From NCBI RefSeq assembly GCF_015751785.1, contig NZ_JADOTY010000001.1:3348001-3412000 (forward strand): 64,000 bases of DNA, given 5' to 3'. This document shows, one piece after another, positions 18,311-27,030 of this stretch (position 1 is the stretch's first letter; every line of letters begins with the position of its first letter). A program made the translations under genes and the position numbers. Origin of the DNA: Micromonospora vinacea. Lineage in GTDB: Bacteria > Actinomycetota > Actinomycetes > Mycobacteriales > Micromonosporaceae. The notes beneath the pieces were generated by a model, which was given only the letters and a program-made list of their open reading frames with translations, did no database searches and was not told where the DNA came from.

Positions 18311-18805
18311 TCAGGGCACCACGACGACGGGCCAGCGGCCGGCGCGGACCAGCCGGGTGGCGACCGAGCCGACCAGCCGGTGTCCGGCCTGCTCGGAGGC
18401 GCCGACCACCAGCATGTCGGCCTGGAATTCGTCGGCCGCCGCGCACAGTTCGCCGTACGCGTCGCCGCGGCGCACCAGCAGGGTCACCGGGATGCCCCAC
18501 TGCTCGGCCCCGCGCCGGCACTCCCGGCGCAGCTCGTCGGCCAACTCGTCGTGGGTGCGCTGGACCGCGCCGGCGTCCATCCCGGGCACCAGGGCGGTCA
18601 GCCCGCTGGGTGAGCTGACGAAGACCACCACCAGTGCGGCGCTCTGCCGACGGGCCAGGCCGGCGGCGTAGGAGCCGGCCCGCTCGGAGGTGCGGGTGCC
18701 GTCGATGCCCACCATGATCACCCGTGGTCCGTCCGTGCCGCGCTCGAAGGGCAACGGTCGGGTCCGGGGACCGTACTCCTCGCGGTCCGGTGCTCCCACG
18801 CCCAT
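18311..18805 (-). CDS. Universal stress protein family protein
   Basis: A 164-residue single UspA domain. The core starts VIMVGIDGTRTSERAGSYA near residue 30 and ends DMLVVGASEQAGHRLVGSVATRLVRAG, containing the G-2x-G-9x-G-(S/T) ATP-binding pattern in a recognisable form. It starts nine bases after the MFS gene, so the two are almost certainly one transcript. A stress-linked role for the exporter operon is inferred from this pairing. Confidence 0.88.
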   Translation of the reverse strand: MGVGAPDREEYGPRTRPLPFERGTDGPRVIMVGIDGTRTSERAGSYAAGLARRQSAALVVVFVSSPSGLTALVPGMDAGAVQRTHDELADELRRECRRGAEQWGIPVTLLVRRGDAYGELCAAADEFQADMLVVGASEQAGHRLVGSVATRLVRAGRWPVVVVP

Positions 18806-18814
18806 GGCTCTACC

Positions 18815-20434
18815 TCACCTCTGCTCGCCGGTACGGATCACGGGTGCGCCAGCGCCGGCGGCGAGAGTCGATTCCCGCTCGACCTCGTCGGAAACCGGGT
18901 TGCCGTTGTGCTGGCGCAGCGGCACCTCCTTGATGAAGGACACCGCGATCAGCGCGATCAGCGCGAACGGGGCGGCGGCCAGGAAGATGTCACCGGCGCC
19001 GTGGCCGTACGCGCTCTCCACAACGGCCCGCAGCGGGCCGGGCAGGGTGTGCACGTCGGGCAGGGCGCCGCCGCTGCCGGAGCTGGAGGCCGGGATACCG
19101 AGCTGGGCCAGCCCGTCGGCGGTGTAGTCCTTCACCTTGTGGGCGAGGACCGCGCCGAGGGCGGAGACGCCGATCGCCCCACCCAGGCTGCGGAAGAACG
19201 CCACCACCGAGCTGGCCGCGCCGAGTTCGTGCGGGCCGACGGTGTTCTGTACGGCGAGGACCAGGTTCTGCATGGTCATGCCCAGGCCGACGCCGATCAG
19301 CAGCATGTAGACGCTGAGCAGTGTGAAGCTGGTGTCGGCGCGGAGGGTGCCCATCAGCGCGAAGCCGATGGTGAGCAGCGCCGACCCGATCACCAGGTAC
19401 CGCTTCCAGAGGCCGGTCCTGGTGATGACCCGCCCGATGACGGTGGACGCGACCAGCAGGCCGAGGATCATCGGCAGGGTCATCAGACCGGACATGGTCG
19501 GGCTCTGACCGCGGCTGATCTGGAAGTACTGGCCCAGGAAGATCGACGCGCCGAACATGCCCACGCCGACCGCGATGCTGGCGACGACGGCGAGGGTGAT
19601 GGTGCGGTTGCGGAACAGCCGCGGCGGGATCATCGGCTCGGCGGCCCGGGTCTCGACCCGGATCGCCAGCGCGCCGAGGACCAGCGCGCCGACGACCATG
19701 ACGGCGGTCTGCCAGGAGGTCCAGGCGAACTGGTCGCCGGCGAGCGAGACCCAGATCAGCAGCACCGAGACGGCCGCGGTGATCAGGGTGGCGCCCCACC
19801 AGTCGATCTGGGCCTTCCGCTTGACCACCGGCAGGTGCAGGGTCTTCTGGAGCACGATCAGCGCGAGGATGGCGAACGGCACGCCGACGTAGAAGCACCA
19901 GCGCCAGCCGAGCCAGGAGGTGTCCACGATGACGCCGCCGATCAGCGGGCCGCCGATGGTGCCCACTGCCATCACGGCGCCGAGGTAGCCGCTGTAGCGA
20001 CCGCGTTCGCGGGGCGCGATCATCGTGGCCATGATCACCTGGGCCAGGGCGGTGAGGCCGCCGGCGCCGACGCCCTGGAGCACCCGGCAGGCGATCAGCT
20101 CACCGGTGCCCTGGGCGAGACCGGCGAGCACCGAGCCCAGCACGTAGATCCCCAGGGCGAGCTGGACCAGGGTCTTCTTGCTGGTCAGGTCGGCCAGCTT
20201 GCCCCAGATGGGGGTGGTCGCGGTGGTCGCGAGCAGGGCCGAGGTCACCACCCAGGTGTACGCGGACTGGCCGCCGTGCAGTTCGGTGATGATCCGCGGC
20301 AGCGCGTTCGAGATGACAGTGGAGGAGAGGATCGCGACGAACAGGCCCAGCAGCAGGCCGGAGAGTGCTTCCAGGATCTGCCGGTGGGTCATGGTCACGG
20401 CGGTCGCCTGGGGAGGCACTGTCGCCTGGCTCAT
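18815..20434 (-). CDS. MFS drug-exporter-like transporter (DHA2 / EmrB-QacA type)
   Basis: A 539-residue membrane protein with about 14 predicted helices. It begins in the membrane at ILEALSGLLLGLFVAILSST and has motif A-like GKLADLTSKK, motif C-like ALAQVIMATMIAPRERGRY/GGPLIGG and a long C-terminal loop. This is the DHA2 proton-driven exporter pattern. The ATG at 20434 has GGAGG upstream; the longer upstream frame would read through the promoter and operator. Expression is probably controlled by the MarR-type gene just upstream through twin palindromes at 20500-20540. Confidence 0.9.
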   Translation of the reverse strand: MSQATVPPQATAVTMTHRQILEALSGLLLGLFVAILSSTVISNALPRIITELHGGQSAYTWVVTSALLATTATTPIWGKLADLTSKKTLVQLALGIYVLGSVLAGLAQGTGELIACRVLQGVGAGGLTALAQVIMATMIAPRERGRYSGYLGAVMAVGTIGGPLIGGVIVDTSWLGWRWCFYVGVPFAILALIVLQKTLHLPVVKRKAQIDWWGATLITAAVSVLLIWVSLAGDQFAWTSWQTAVMVVGALVLGALAIRVETRAAEPMIPPRLFRNRTITLAVVASIAVGVGMFGASIFLGQYFQISRGQSPTMSGLMTLPMILGLLVASTVIGRVITRTGLWKRYLVIGSALLTIGFALMGTLRADTSFTLLSVYMLLIGVGLGMTMQNLVLAVQNTVGPHELGAASSVVAFFRSLGGAIGVSALGAVLAHKVKDYTADGLAQLGIPASSSGSGGALPDVHTLPGPLRAVVESAYGHGAGDIFLAAAPFALIALIAVSFIKEVPLRQHNGNPVSDEVERESTLAAGAGAPVIRTGEQR

Positions 20435-20499
20435 CGTTTGTTGCCTCCGAGCGGAGTCGAGGTGGAACGGCGGGGCTGGTACGCACGAGCCGCCTGTGA

Positions 20500-20540
20500 G
20501 TTGCCTGAGGCAACCGTAAGCCTTGGTTGCCTGAAGCAAC
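20500..20540 (-). promoter_or_regulatory. Twin MarR-type operator
   Basis: Two near-identical 15-base palindromes, GTTGCCTGAGGCAAC (20500-20514, perfect) and GTTGCCTGAAGCAAC (20526-20540, one mismatched pair), are centred 26 bases apart. They lie between the marR-like gene and the MFS gene and overlap the probable promoter. The natural reading is that the MarR protein binds here as two dimers and blocks transcription. Confidence 0.82.
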
Positions 20541-20542
20541 AA
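20513..20542 (-). promoter_or_regulatory. Probable promoter of the MFS-usp genes
   Basis: Read leftward, TTGTTG (20542-20537) and TACGGT (20518-20513) form -35 and -10 boxes with 18 bases between. The -35 lies in one operator palindrome and the -10 abuts the other, which supports repression by occlusion. The 5' leader would be about 70 bases. Confidence 0.6.
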
Positions 20543-20579
20543 CTTGTCGGACCGACGCCCTATTCCCTCGCCTCAGCCG

Positions 20580-21020
20580 CTACTGCCAGGAGTCGTTGAA
20601 CCGGCCGAGCAGCCGGGCGAACTCCTCGACGTCCCGCTCCGGCCAGCCGTCGAGGGCACGCAGGAACTCGCCCAGCCGGGCCGCGCGCGCCACGTCGAAC
20701 CGGCGCTGCCCCTCCTCGGTGAGGCTGATCTGCGCGGCCCGCCGGTCACTCGGATCGGGATCGCGGTGGACCAGGCCGAGGACCTCCAACGCGTTGATCT
20801 GCCGGCTCAGCGTCCCCTTGCCCACGCCCAGCCGCGCCGCCAACTCCGTCAACCGGATCGACCCGCTACGGCGCAACCAGAGCAGCAACCCGTAGGTGTT
20901 CGGCTCCAGGTTCGGGTGCACCTCCCGGGCGATCTCCCAGGAGACCGCCCGACCACGGCGCAGCAGAGCGGTCAACTCGTGCTCGACCGCCCGGATCGGC
21001 TCCGGCAGGTGCTCGTCCAC
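20580..21020 (-). CDS. MarR-family transcriptional regulator
   Basis: A 146-residue winged-helix protein. The recognition region is LRRSGSIRLTELAARLGVGKGTLSRQINALEVLGLV, followed by the wing DPDPSDRRAAQISLTEEGQRRF, the classical MarR layout. Starts at GTG. Likely represses the downstream MFS-usp genes through the twin palindromes; the inducer is unknown. The stop of the leftward phoD-like gene is nine bases before this start, so it may also be co-transcribed with that gene. Confidence 0.9.
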   Translation of the reverse strand: MDEHLPEPIRAVEHELTALLRRGRAVSWEIAREVHPNLEPNTYGLLLWLRRSGSIRLTELAARLGVGKGTLSRQINALEVLGLVHRDPDPSDRRAAQISLTEEGQRRFDVARAARLGEFLRALDGWPERDVEEFARLLGRFNDSWQ

Positions 21021-21029
21021 GCGTAGAGA

Positions 21030-22757
21030 CTACGGCGCGGTCGGCTCGCCGCCGCCGGAGAGTCGACGCCGCATCACCGGGCGTAGGTGCCCGTCCTTCG
21101 TGGTGCCCTCGATCACCACGTCGGCCCCGCGCCCCTGATGGGTCAGAGTGGCGACCGCGTTACCGAAGTAGGGACCGGCCAGCTTGCGCCAACGCACCCC
21201 CGGCCGGCGTACGCCCGCCGAACGGGCCAGCGCCCGGGTGGCCCCGGCCGGACCGGGCGACCACCCCAACCGCATCAGCGGACGGATACCCGCCGGCACC
21301 TGGTTGTGGATCGGCGAACAGGTGAGCTGGTGCACCGGAGTGACCACCGCCGGGTCGGCGAACCGGGCCCGCGCCACGTACGAGTGGTGCACGTCACCGG
21401 AGAGCACGCTGATCGACGCCGGTGGCGCGTACGCCGGGCCGGCCCCGATCCGCGCGCCGGACTGCCGCGGCGTGCCGGTGCCGATGCGGGCGAACGTCTC
21501 CGCGAGTGCCTCGAAGGACCGCCGGAACGCCGCCCAGTGCTCCAGGTCCAGGGCGCGGCGCAGCTTCTCCGCCCCGCGCGCCACCCACTGTCGGCGCGAG
21601 TCCGCCAGTTTCTCGTTCCACGCTTCGATGTGGTGGATGCCCTGCGGCAGCAACCAGGGCAGCGAGGCGCCCACCACGAGGTGGTCGTAGACCCCGTGCG
21701 CCTGGTCGAGGAACCAGGCCCACTCGCCGGGCGGCAGCATCGCCCGGCTGTTGGACTCGAGCACCCGGCTGCACCGGTTGTCCAGCATGACCAGCCGGGT
21801 CCGGCCCAGGTCCAGCGCGTAGCTCCACTGATACTGCACCGCGCGCCAACGCTCGGTGTCGTGCGCCAGGTCGGACTCCTGGTCGACCCGGTGGCCGAAC
21901 TCGCGCAGCACGCCGGTGGCGTCCTCGGCGGCGGCGACCTTCGCGAAGACCGGATCGGCGACGATCTCGTCGGGGGAGAGGTTGCCCAGGTGCTGGTAGA
22001 CCCAGTACGAGGCGAGCCCACTGCCGATCCGCTCCTGCCACCACGGCTGCTCGCGCACCTCGGCCCGCCACGCCGCCGAGGTGTTCCAGTCGTCGATGAT
22101 CTCGTGATCGTCGAAGATCATCACGCTCGGCACCGTGGAGAGCAGCCAGCGGATCTCCGGATCACGCCAGGACTCCAGGTAGAGCTTGGTGTACTCGTCG
22201 AAGCTCACCACCTGGTCGGCAGGGGCGCCCTTCGGCCGCCGCCGCCGTCGACGCAGCAGCCGCCGCACCGTGGGCGAGGTGACGTCGGCGTAGACCTGGT
22301 CACCGAGCAGCACCAGCAGGTCCGGCAGCGGGTTCGACTCCGGGTCGGCCATCAACCGCCGGGCGTACGCGTCCAGCGCGTCCGGCGGCAGCTTGCGGGT
22401 GGTGGCGTGCTGGGTGGTCTCCCGGCACGAGCCGAAGATCAGACTGACCGGCTGGTCCCGATCGTCGGCTGCCCGGGTGCGGATCACGCTCGGCGGGAAC
22501 CCGCTGCTCGGCACCGGCCAGACGATCTCGTCGTCGACCAGCACCTCGTAGGTGGTCTCGCTGTCCGGAGTGAGCCCCTCCACCACCACGAGGGCGTAGT
22601 GGTGGTCGTACGCCGAGAAGGTGGGCGCGGTGCCGGTGGCGCCGCCGGCGGTGCGGACGGTGACCACGGCGGGCGCCGCCGTCTCCACCCAGATCGTCGC
22701 CCGGGTGTCCACCACTCGCCGCAGAAGTGGGCCGATGAGGAGGTGTGCGGCGGGCAT
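21030..22757 (-). CDS. PhoD-like alkaline phosphatase / phosphodiesterase
   Basis: A 575-residue metallophosphatase of the PhoD family. An N-terminal fibronectin-like domain (TIWVETAAPAVVTVRTAGG) precedes the catalytic domain. Metal-site motifs are FGSCRE, LLGDQVYAD, MIFDDHEIIDDWN, LVMLDNRCSR and LSGDVHHSYVARA. No signal peptide is seen at the chosen ATG (MPAAHLLIGP), so it may be cytoplasmic, unlike secreted Tat-dependent PhoD. Longer in-frame starts run into ftsY and are Arg/Pro-rich, so they were rejected. Confidence 0.85.
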   Translation of the reverse strand: MPAAHLLIGPLLRRVVDTRATIWVETAAPAVVTVRTAGGATGTAPTFSAYDHHYALVVVEGLTPDSETTYEVLVDDEIVWPVPSSGFPPSVIRTRAADDRDQPVSLIFGSCRETTQHATTRKLPPDALDAYARRLMADPESNPLPDLLVLLGDQVYADVTSPTVRRLLRRRRRRPKGAPADQVVSFDEYTKLYLESWRDPEIRWLLSTVPSVMIFDDHEIIDDWNTSAAWRAEVREQPWWQERIGSGLASYWVYQHLGNLSPDEIVADPVFAKVAAAEDATGVLREFGHRVDQESDLAHDTERWRAVQYQWSYALDLGRTRLVMLDNRCSRVLESNSRAMLPPGEWAWFLDQAHGVYDHLVVGASLPWLLPQGIHHIEAWNEKLADSRRQWVARGAEKLRRALDLEHWAAFRRSFEALAETFARIGTGTPRQSGARIGAGPAYAPPASISVLSGDVHHSYVARARFADPAVVTPVHQLTCSPIHNQVPAGIRPLMRLGWSPGPAGATRALARSAGVRRPGVRWRKLAGPYFGNAVATLTHQGRGADVVIEGTTKDGHLRPVMRRRLSGGGEPTAP

Positions 22758-22909
22758 GCGGCCGAGCCTACCGCCGGTTCGACGGTGCCGGCCGGGTGCG
22801 GTGCTGAGACCCCCCAGCACCGCACCTGGGAGCGGTGGGCTGAGGCTCCGGGCGCGGCTCGGGGTGCGGTGGCTGGGACGCCGCCGTCCGCATCTGACAG
22901 GATTCCGGC

Positions 22910-24091
22910 ATGGCCGAATATCTCGTCCTCGCTCTGGTCCTGCTCGGTGTGCTGATCGCCGGCACAGTCGGGCTGGTCGTGCCGCGCTTGCGGCGGCGGC
23001 CCGAGCCCCCGCTGCCGCGCACCGAGGTCGACACCAGGGCCGAGGAGGATCTCGCCGGACCGCCGGTCGAGGCACCGGAGTCCGATCTGTCCACCGGCGT
23101 CCTGGTCGAGCCGCCGCCGGTGTTCGAACCGCAGGTCGAGGTCCCCGAGCCGACCGCCGGGCGGCTGGTCCGGCTCCGCTCGCGGCTGTCCCGCTCACAG
23201 AACGTGTTCGGCAAGGGCCTGCTCGGCCTGCTCGCCCGCGACCACCTCGACGAGGACGTCTGGGAGGAGATCGAGGACAGCCTGATCACCGCCGACGTGG
23301 GCGTCGACGCCACCCGCGACATCGTCGACCGGCTCCGCGAGCGCACCCGGGTGCTCGGCACCCGCTCGGCCTCCGAGCTGCGGGCACTGCTCGCCGCCGA
23401 ACTGGTCAACGCGCTCGACCCGAGCCTGGACCGCTCGTTGCGGACCGCCCCCAAGGACGGCGTGCCGGCGGTGGTCCTGGTCGTCGGCGTCAACGGCGCC
23501 GGCAAGACCACCACCTGCGGCAAGATCGCCCGGGTGCTGGTGGCCGACGGTCGCAGCGTGCTGCTCGGCGCGGCGGACACCTTCCGGGCCGCCGCGGCAG
23601 ACCAGCTCGAGACCTGGGGCTCGCGCGTCGGCGCGGAGACCGTCCGCGGACCCGAGGCCGCCGACCCGGCCAGCGTCGCCTTCGACGCCGTCAAGCGTGG
23701 CATCGACACCGGCGTGGACACCGTGCTCATCGACACCGCCGGCCGCCTGCAGAACAAGGTCGGCCTGATGGACGAGCTGGGCAAGGTCAAGCGCGTGGTG
23801 GAGAAGCAGGGCCCGATCGACGAGACACTGCTCATCCTGGACGCCACCACCGGGCAGAACGGCCTGGAGCAGGCCCGGGTCTTCACCGACGTGGTCAACG
23901 TGACCGGAGTGGTGCTGACCAAGCTCGACGGCACCGCCAAGGGCGGCATCGTGATCGCCGTACAGCGCAAGCTCGGCATCCCCGTGAAGCTGGTCGGCCT
24001 CGGCGAAGGCAAGGACGACCTGGCCCCGTTCGACCCGGCGCAGTTCGTCGACGCGTTGCTGGGGACCGAGGCCACCGGCCGGGACGCGTAG
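22910..24091 (+). CDS. ftsY: Signal recognition particle receptor FtsY
   Basis: A 393-residue GTPase that docks the Ffh-ribosome complex at the membrane. Unlike E. coli FtsY, it starts with a membrane helix (EYLVLALVLLGVLIAGTVGL), as in other actinobacteria, then a Glu/Pro-rich linker. The NG domain has G1 GVNGAGKTTT near residue 194, ADTFRAAAADQL, DTAGRLQNK and TKLDGTAKGG. Its partner ffh is at 31.6 kb. Divergent from the phoD-like gene with a 152-base spacer. Confidence 0.96.
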   Translation: MAEYLVLALVLLGVLIAGTVGLVVPRLRRRPEPPLPRTEVDTRAEEDLAGPPVEAPESDLSTGVLVEPPPVFEPQVEVPEPTAGRLVRLRSRLSRSQNVFGKGLLGLLARDHLDEDVWEEIEDSLITADVGVDATRDIVDRLRERTRVLGTRSASELRALLAAELVNALDPSLDRSLRTAPKDGVPAVVLVVGVNGAGKTTTCGKIARVLVADGRSVLLGAADTFRAAAADQLETWGSRVGAETVRGPEAADPASVAFDAVKRGIDTGVDTVLIDTAGRLQNKVGLMDELGKVKRVVEKQGPIDETLLILDATTGQNGLEQARVFTDVVNVTGVVLTKLDGTAKGGIVIAVQRKLGIPVKLVGLGEGKDDLAPFDPAQFVDALLGTEATGRDA

Positions 24092-24097
24092 TCTCGG

Positions 24098-24961
24098 GTG
24101 ACCACTGACGATCGCGCGTACGCGGGCTGGCGCGACCCCGGCCATCCTTCGCAGCGCCTCGGGAGACCGTACGTGACTTCGCAGGAGATCCCGCTGCACG
24201 GCGGCAACGTGAGCACCGTTGTCCGCGTGGGTGACACGGTCCGGCGCAACGCCGGACCGTGGACCCCGTCCGTGCACGCGCTGCTGCGCCACCTGGAGTA
24301 CGTGGGGTTCACCGGCGCCCCCCGGGCGCTCGGGATGGACGAGCGCAACCGTGAGGTGCTGTCGTACCTGGAGGGGGAGTGCGGAGAATATCCGCTCGCC
24401 CCGCACTGGGTGACCGACGAGGCCCTGGTCACCGTCGCCACCATGCTGCGGATGTTCCACGACGCGCAGTACGGCTTCACCCCTCCGCAGTCGGCGGTCT
24501 GGCGCTCGTTCGGGCCCCCACCACCGGACACCGAGGTGATCTGCCACCACGACGCCGCGCCGCACAACGTCATCTGGCGTCCGGACGGCACCCTCGGGCT
24601 GATCGACTTCGACCTCGCCTCGCCCGGGGCCCGCATCTACGACGTGGCGTACGCGGCCTGGACCTGGGTGCCGATCTTCGCGGACCGCGACTCGATCACC
24701 CTGGGCTGGAAGCACCCGGACCGGCCGCGCCGGCTCCGGCTCTTCGCCGACGCGTACGGGCTGATCCCCCGGGACCGGCACCGGCTGATCCGGACCATCC
24801 GCAAACGGATCGTGGACCACGTCGAGGGGATCCGCCGGATGGCCGCCGCCGGTGAGCCGGCGTTCGTCCGAATCGTGCACAAGGGCCACCTGCGTCGGCC
24901 GATGCGCGATCTGCGGCTGCTCGACTACGAGCGGCACGCTCTGGAGAACGCCCTCCGCTGA
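24098..24961 (+). CDS. Phosphotransferase (APH/choline-kinase-like) family protein
   Basis: A 287-residue kinase-like protein. The catalytic loop CHHDAAPHNVIWR (HxDxxxxN) and metal-binding LIDFDLASPG (DFD) of the aminoglycoside phosphotransferase family are intact. The N-lobe is short (GNVSTVVRVGDTVRRNAGPW). Starts at GTG seven bases after ftsY. Relatives phosphorylate antibiotics, choline or other small alcohols; the substrate cannot be read from sequence, and calling it a resistance gene would be unjustified. Confidence 0.83.
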   Translation: MTTDDRAYAGWRDPGHPSQRLGRPYVTSQEIPLHGGNVSTVVRVGDTVRRNAGPWTPSVHALLRHLEYVGFTGAPRALGMDERNREVLSYLEGECGEYPLAPHWVTDEALVTVATMLRMFHDAQYGFTPPQSAVWRSFGPPPPDTEVICHHDAAPHNVIWRPDGTLGLIDFDLASPGARIYDVAYAAWTWVPIFADRDSITLGWKHPDRPRRLRLFADAYGLIPRDRHRLIRTIRKRIVDHVEGIRRMAAAGEPAFVRIVHKGHLRRPMRDLRLLDYERHALENALR

Positions 24962-25087
24962 GTGCCTTTCGGTCGATGCTCGGCCGGTCCCGTCGAGCGC
25001 ACCGGTCGATGCCGCTGACCGGTCAGCCATCGACGCGCGCCGTCCGGTCGATCCACAGTCGTCCATGCTGCTGACTGTGCGGAGTTG

Positions 25088-25124
25088 GTGACACGTCCGA
25101 AACAACCCGTCACGAAACGGAAAC
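25088..25124 (+). promoter_or_regulatory. Double GlnR-type operator before amtB
   Basis: Two boxes match the actinobacterial GlnR pattern gTnAc-n6-GaAAc. They are GTGAC-n6-GAAAC at 25088-25103 and GTCAC-n6-GAAAC at 25109-25124, 21 bases apart start to start, or about two helix turns. They lie 113-149 bases before the amtB start. GlnR is the global nitrogen regulator and normally activates amtB-glnK-glnD under nitrogen limitation, so the position fits. Confidence 0.85.
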
Positions 25125-25236
25125 CCGCACGGGACCCAAAGTGAAACAGCCGGCCGCGAAGCTTCCGCGCAACCGGCCTACGGGCGACGCTGCCCCGGAA
25201 AGCCGCGAAGGAGGACTTCACCTTTAGGAGGCCAGC

Positions 25237-27013
<1,777 letters not shown>

Positions 27014-27030
27014 CCGCGACCACTACCGAC

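Noticed and set aside
18908..20599. Rightward open frame opposite the MFS gene
   Set aside because: Composition (Gly, Asp, His, Arg) is that of an antisense frame. The MFS reading has regular hydrophobic helices.
21030..23198. A 722-residue phosphatase reaching into ftsY
   Set aside because: The first ~147 residues are Arg/Pro-rich without homology and overlap ftsY; the start at 22757 fits the domain.
24098..24961. Calling this an aminoglycoside resistance gene
   Set aside because: Only the general phosphotransferase fold is visible; the substrate cannot be read and the family is broad.
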